64,000 nt of DNA from Gemmatimonadaceae bacterium (GTDB lineage Bacteria > Gemmatimonadota > Gemmatimonadetes > Gemmatimonadales > Gemmatimonadaceae): contig JALHNZ010000009.1 of assembly GCA_022843265.1 (NCBI GenBank), forward strand, positions 1 to 64,000. Direction: 5' to 3'. Under the pieces are notes generated by a model. The model worked only from the letters and a program-made list of their open reading frames with translations, did no database searches and was not told the origin of the DNA. The number at the start of each line of letters is the position of its first letter. Position 1 is the stretch's first letter. Below, piece by piece: positions 62,722 to 64,000 of this stretch. The position numbers and the translations under genes were made by a program.

Positions 62722-64000
62722 TTGTCTGCAAGTTTGGTGGCACATCGGTCGCTGACGCAGGGGCGATTGATCGCGCGGCGGGTATCGTAAAAGCCAAGCT
62801 TGATCGCGATCCGGTGGTGGTGGTATCGGCACTATCTGGCGTAACCAACGAGCTGCTTGAGGTCGCGCGACGCGCTGCCGCCGGAGACCTTCTGCTCGCG
62901 GTGACCAACGTGGAGACGTTGCGTGCGCGGCATCTCGCTGAGGCGCAGGCACTGATTGGCGACAGTGCCGAGTACGATGACATGGTGGCCGAAATCAGCG
63001 TAGGGTTCGATGAACTCGCGCATCTCGCCGAAGCGTTCAGCACACTTGGGTTCGTCACGCCTCGCTCGCTTGACGCGGTTGCGGCAATCGGCGAGGTCTT
63101 GTCGTCGCAGATGGTGGCGGCCGCGTTCCGGCATCGCGGTGTACCGGCGGAGTGGGTGGATGCGCGCACGGTGATGATCACCGACGATCACTTCACCCGT
63201 GCCGCGCCGAACGTGAATGCGATTGCCGCGGCGTCTCGCGAGCACATTCGTCCGCTCGTTGCACAGGGTAAGGTTCCTGTGCTCGGCGGGTTCATCGGCT
63301 CTACAACGGGCAACGTGACCACCACACTCGGTCGTGGTGGCTCCGACTATTCGGCGGCCTTGTTTGGTGCAGCGCTCGAGGCGGAAGCGATCGAAATCTG
63401 GACCGATGTAGACGGCATGCTGACTGCCGATCCGCGTGTCGTGCCAATGGCGCGCCTGATTGATCGCATTCGATTTGACGAAGCGGCCGAACTGGCATCG
63501 TTTGGCGCGAAGGTACTGCACCCAAGTACAATCGCGCCGGCAGTACAGCGTGGTATTCCCGTGTTCATTTTCAACTCGCGCCGGCCAGAAGGCACGGGCA
63601 CGATGATCGCGTTCGACGCACCGCGGCATCCGGTGCGCGCGATTGCGGGCAAGCGAAACACCACGCTCGTGAAACTGCGCACCACGCGCATGCTGCTCGC
63701 GCATGGGTTTTTGCGTTCGGTATTTGAAGTGTTCGAGCGGCATCGCACCTCGGTCGACGTCGTTGCCACATCAGAAGTGTCCATCTCTGTCACCCTTGAT
63801 GACCCCGCGCGACTCGACGACATCGTAGCCGATCTCTCGGTGTACGGCGATGTATCGGTCGAGCGATCACGCGGTATTGTGGCCATCGTGGGTGCCGGTC
63901 TTGCCGATGGCACGGCCACGCTCGCGGGCGCGCTGGCATCGCTCGGTGCGATCAGTGTGCATATGGCGTCGCTCAGTGCAACCGGGATCAACTTCACGTT
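62718..64000 (+). CDS. lysC: Aspartate kinase, 3'-truncated by the window end
   Basis: Absent from the ORF track because it has no stop inside the window. GTG 62718 overlaps the asd stop (GTGA) and opens about 427 codons to position 64000. IVCKFGGTSVADAGAID is the kinase signature; VVVVSALSGVTNELLE, GGFIGSTTGNVTTTLGRGGSDYSAALF and WTDVDGMLTADPRVV follow. ACT-type regulatory segments start near residue 300 (TTLVKLRTTRML, and later GIVAIVGAGLADG). Only the last few tens of residues should be missing. Monofunctional enzyme; feedback inhibition through ACT is expected. Confidence 0.95.
   Translation, partial: MIVCKFGGTSVADAGAIDRAAGIVKAKLDRDPVVVVSALSGVTNELLEVARRAAAGDLLLAVTNVETLRARHLAEAQALIGDSAEYDDMVAEISVGFDELAHLAEAFSTLGFVTPRSLDAVAAIGEVLSSQMVAAAFRHRGVPAEWVDARTVMITDDHFTRAAPNVNAIAAASREHIRPLVAQGKVPVLGGFIGSTTGNVTTTLGRGGSDYSAALFGAALEAEAIEIWTDVDGMLTADPRVVPMARLIDRIRFDEAAELASFGAKVLHPSTIAPAVQRGIPVFIFNSRRPEGTGTMIAFDAPRHPVRAIAGKRNTTLVKLRTTRMLLAHGFLRSVFEVFERHRTSVDVVATSEVSISVTLDDPARLDDIVADLSVYGDVSVERSRGIVAIVGAGLADGTATLAGALASLGAISVHMASLSATGINFT

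Noticed and set aside
1-64000. CRISPR arrays, insertion sequences, prophage or integrase genes
   Set aside because: No regularly spaced repeats, transposase or phage-like proteins were recognised anywhere in the window.

Overview
The window is chromosomal DNA from a GC-rich Gram-negative bacterium with an outer membrane (TonB-dependent receptor, LpxR-type lipid A deacylase, lipoproteins). Gene content and style (many GTG/TTG starts, 1-8 bp ATGA/GTGA overlaps, secreted beta-propeller lipoproteins, a Chloroflexus-like 3-hydroxypropionate module) suggest a member of the Gemmatimonadota. That assignment is an inference from the sequence, not a database result. No insertion sequence, prophage, CRISPR array or rRNA gene is visible. 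Nearly every base lies in or beside a gene.

Layout. 1-7.3 kb: a partial carboxymuconolactone-decarboxylase-like gene, obgE, dprA, hemW, hrcA, dnaJ, prmA and rsmE. The heat-shock genes are hrcA-dnaJ with no grpE or dnaK between them. 7.3-10.0 kb, minus strand: an NhaB-type Na+/H+ antiporter and an LpxR-like outer-membrane deacylase. 10.2-13.4 kb: a large TonB-dependent receptor closed by a perfect hairpin. 13.6-22.3 kb: HIT hydrolase, rpsU, yqeY, mutS2, dnaG, a zinc-ribbon coiled-coil protein, recJ and rsmD. 22.3-27.1 kb: coaD, pta, an RsbV/RsbW/RsbU-like partner-switching module and rsmA, all tightly coupled. 27.1-31.7 kb: rex on the minus strand with a textbook Rex operator, a DnaQ-like exonuclease, an MBL-fold hydrolase, a propeller lipoprotein, and a convergent gene broken by a frameshift. 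31.7-37.6 kb: the infC-rpmI-rplT operon behind a leader with mutually exclusive antiterminator and terminator hairpins, then pheS-pheT, a coiled-coil gene and zapA. 37.7-47.2 kb: rny, folD, xseA, xseB, a prenyl synthase, dxs, nadK and recN. 47.2-51.3 kb: an unknown exported protein, a glycosidase-fold protein, tRNA-Gly(GCC), tRNA-Leu(UAA) and a small ORF. 51.4-60.6 kb: two giant fused enzymes. 60.6-64 kb: an M20 peptidase, asd and lysC, a lysine/threonine-pathway operon cut by the window end.

The most striking content is the pair at 51.4-60.6 kb. The first protein (1827 aa) has the acyl-CoA synthetase, enoyl-CoA hydratase and enoyl-CoA reductase modules of propionyl-CoA synthase. The second (1232 aa) is the tandem SDR bifunctional malonyl-CoA reductase. 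Overlapping by 4 bp, they encode the complete reductive route malonyl-CoA -> malonate semialdehyde -> 3-hydroxypropionate -> propionyl-CoA, the signature half of the Chloroflexus 3-hydroxypropionate bicycle. The carboxylases and the rest of the cycle are not in this window, so autotrophy cannot be claimed.

Other notable regulatory signals are the infC leader attenuator with a probable ATC start codon, the Rex autoregulatory operator, an apparently leaderless hrcA promoter overlapped by a dyad, and clear intrinsic hairpins between convergent genes and between the two tRNAs.
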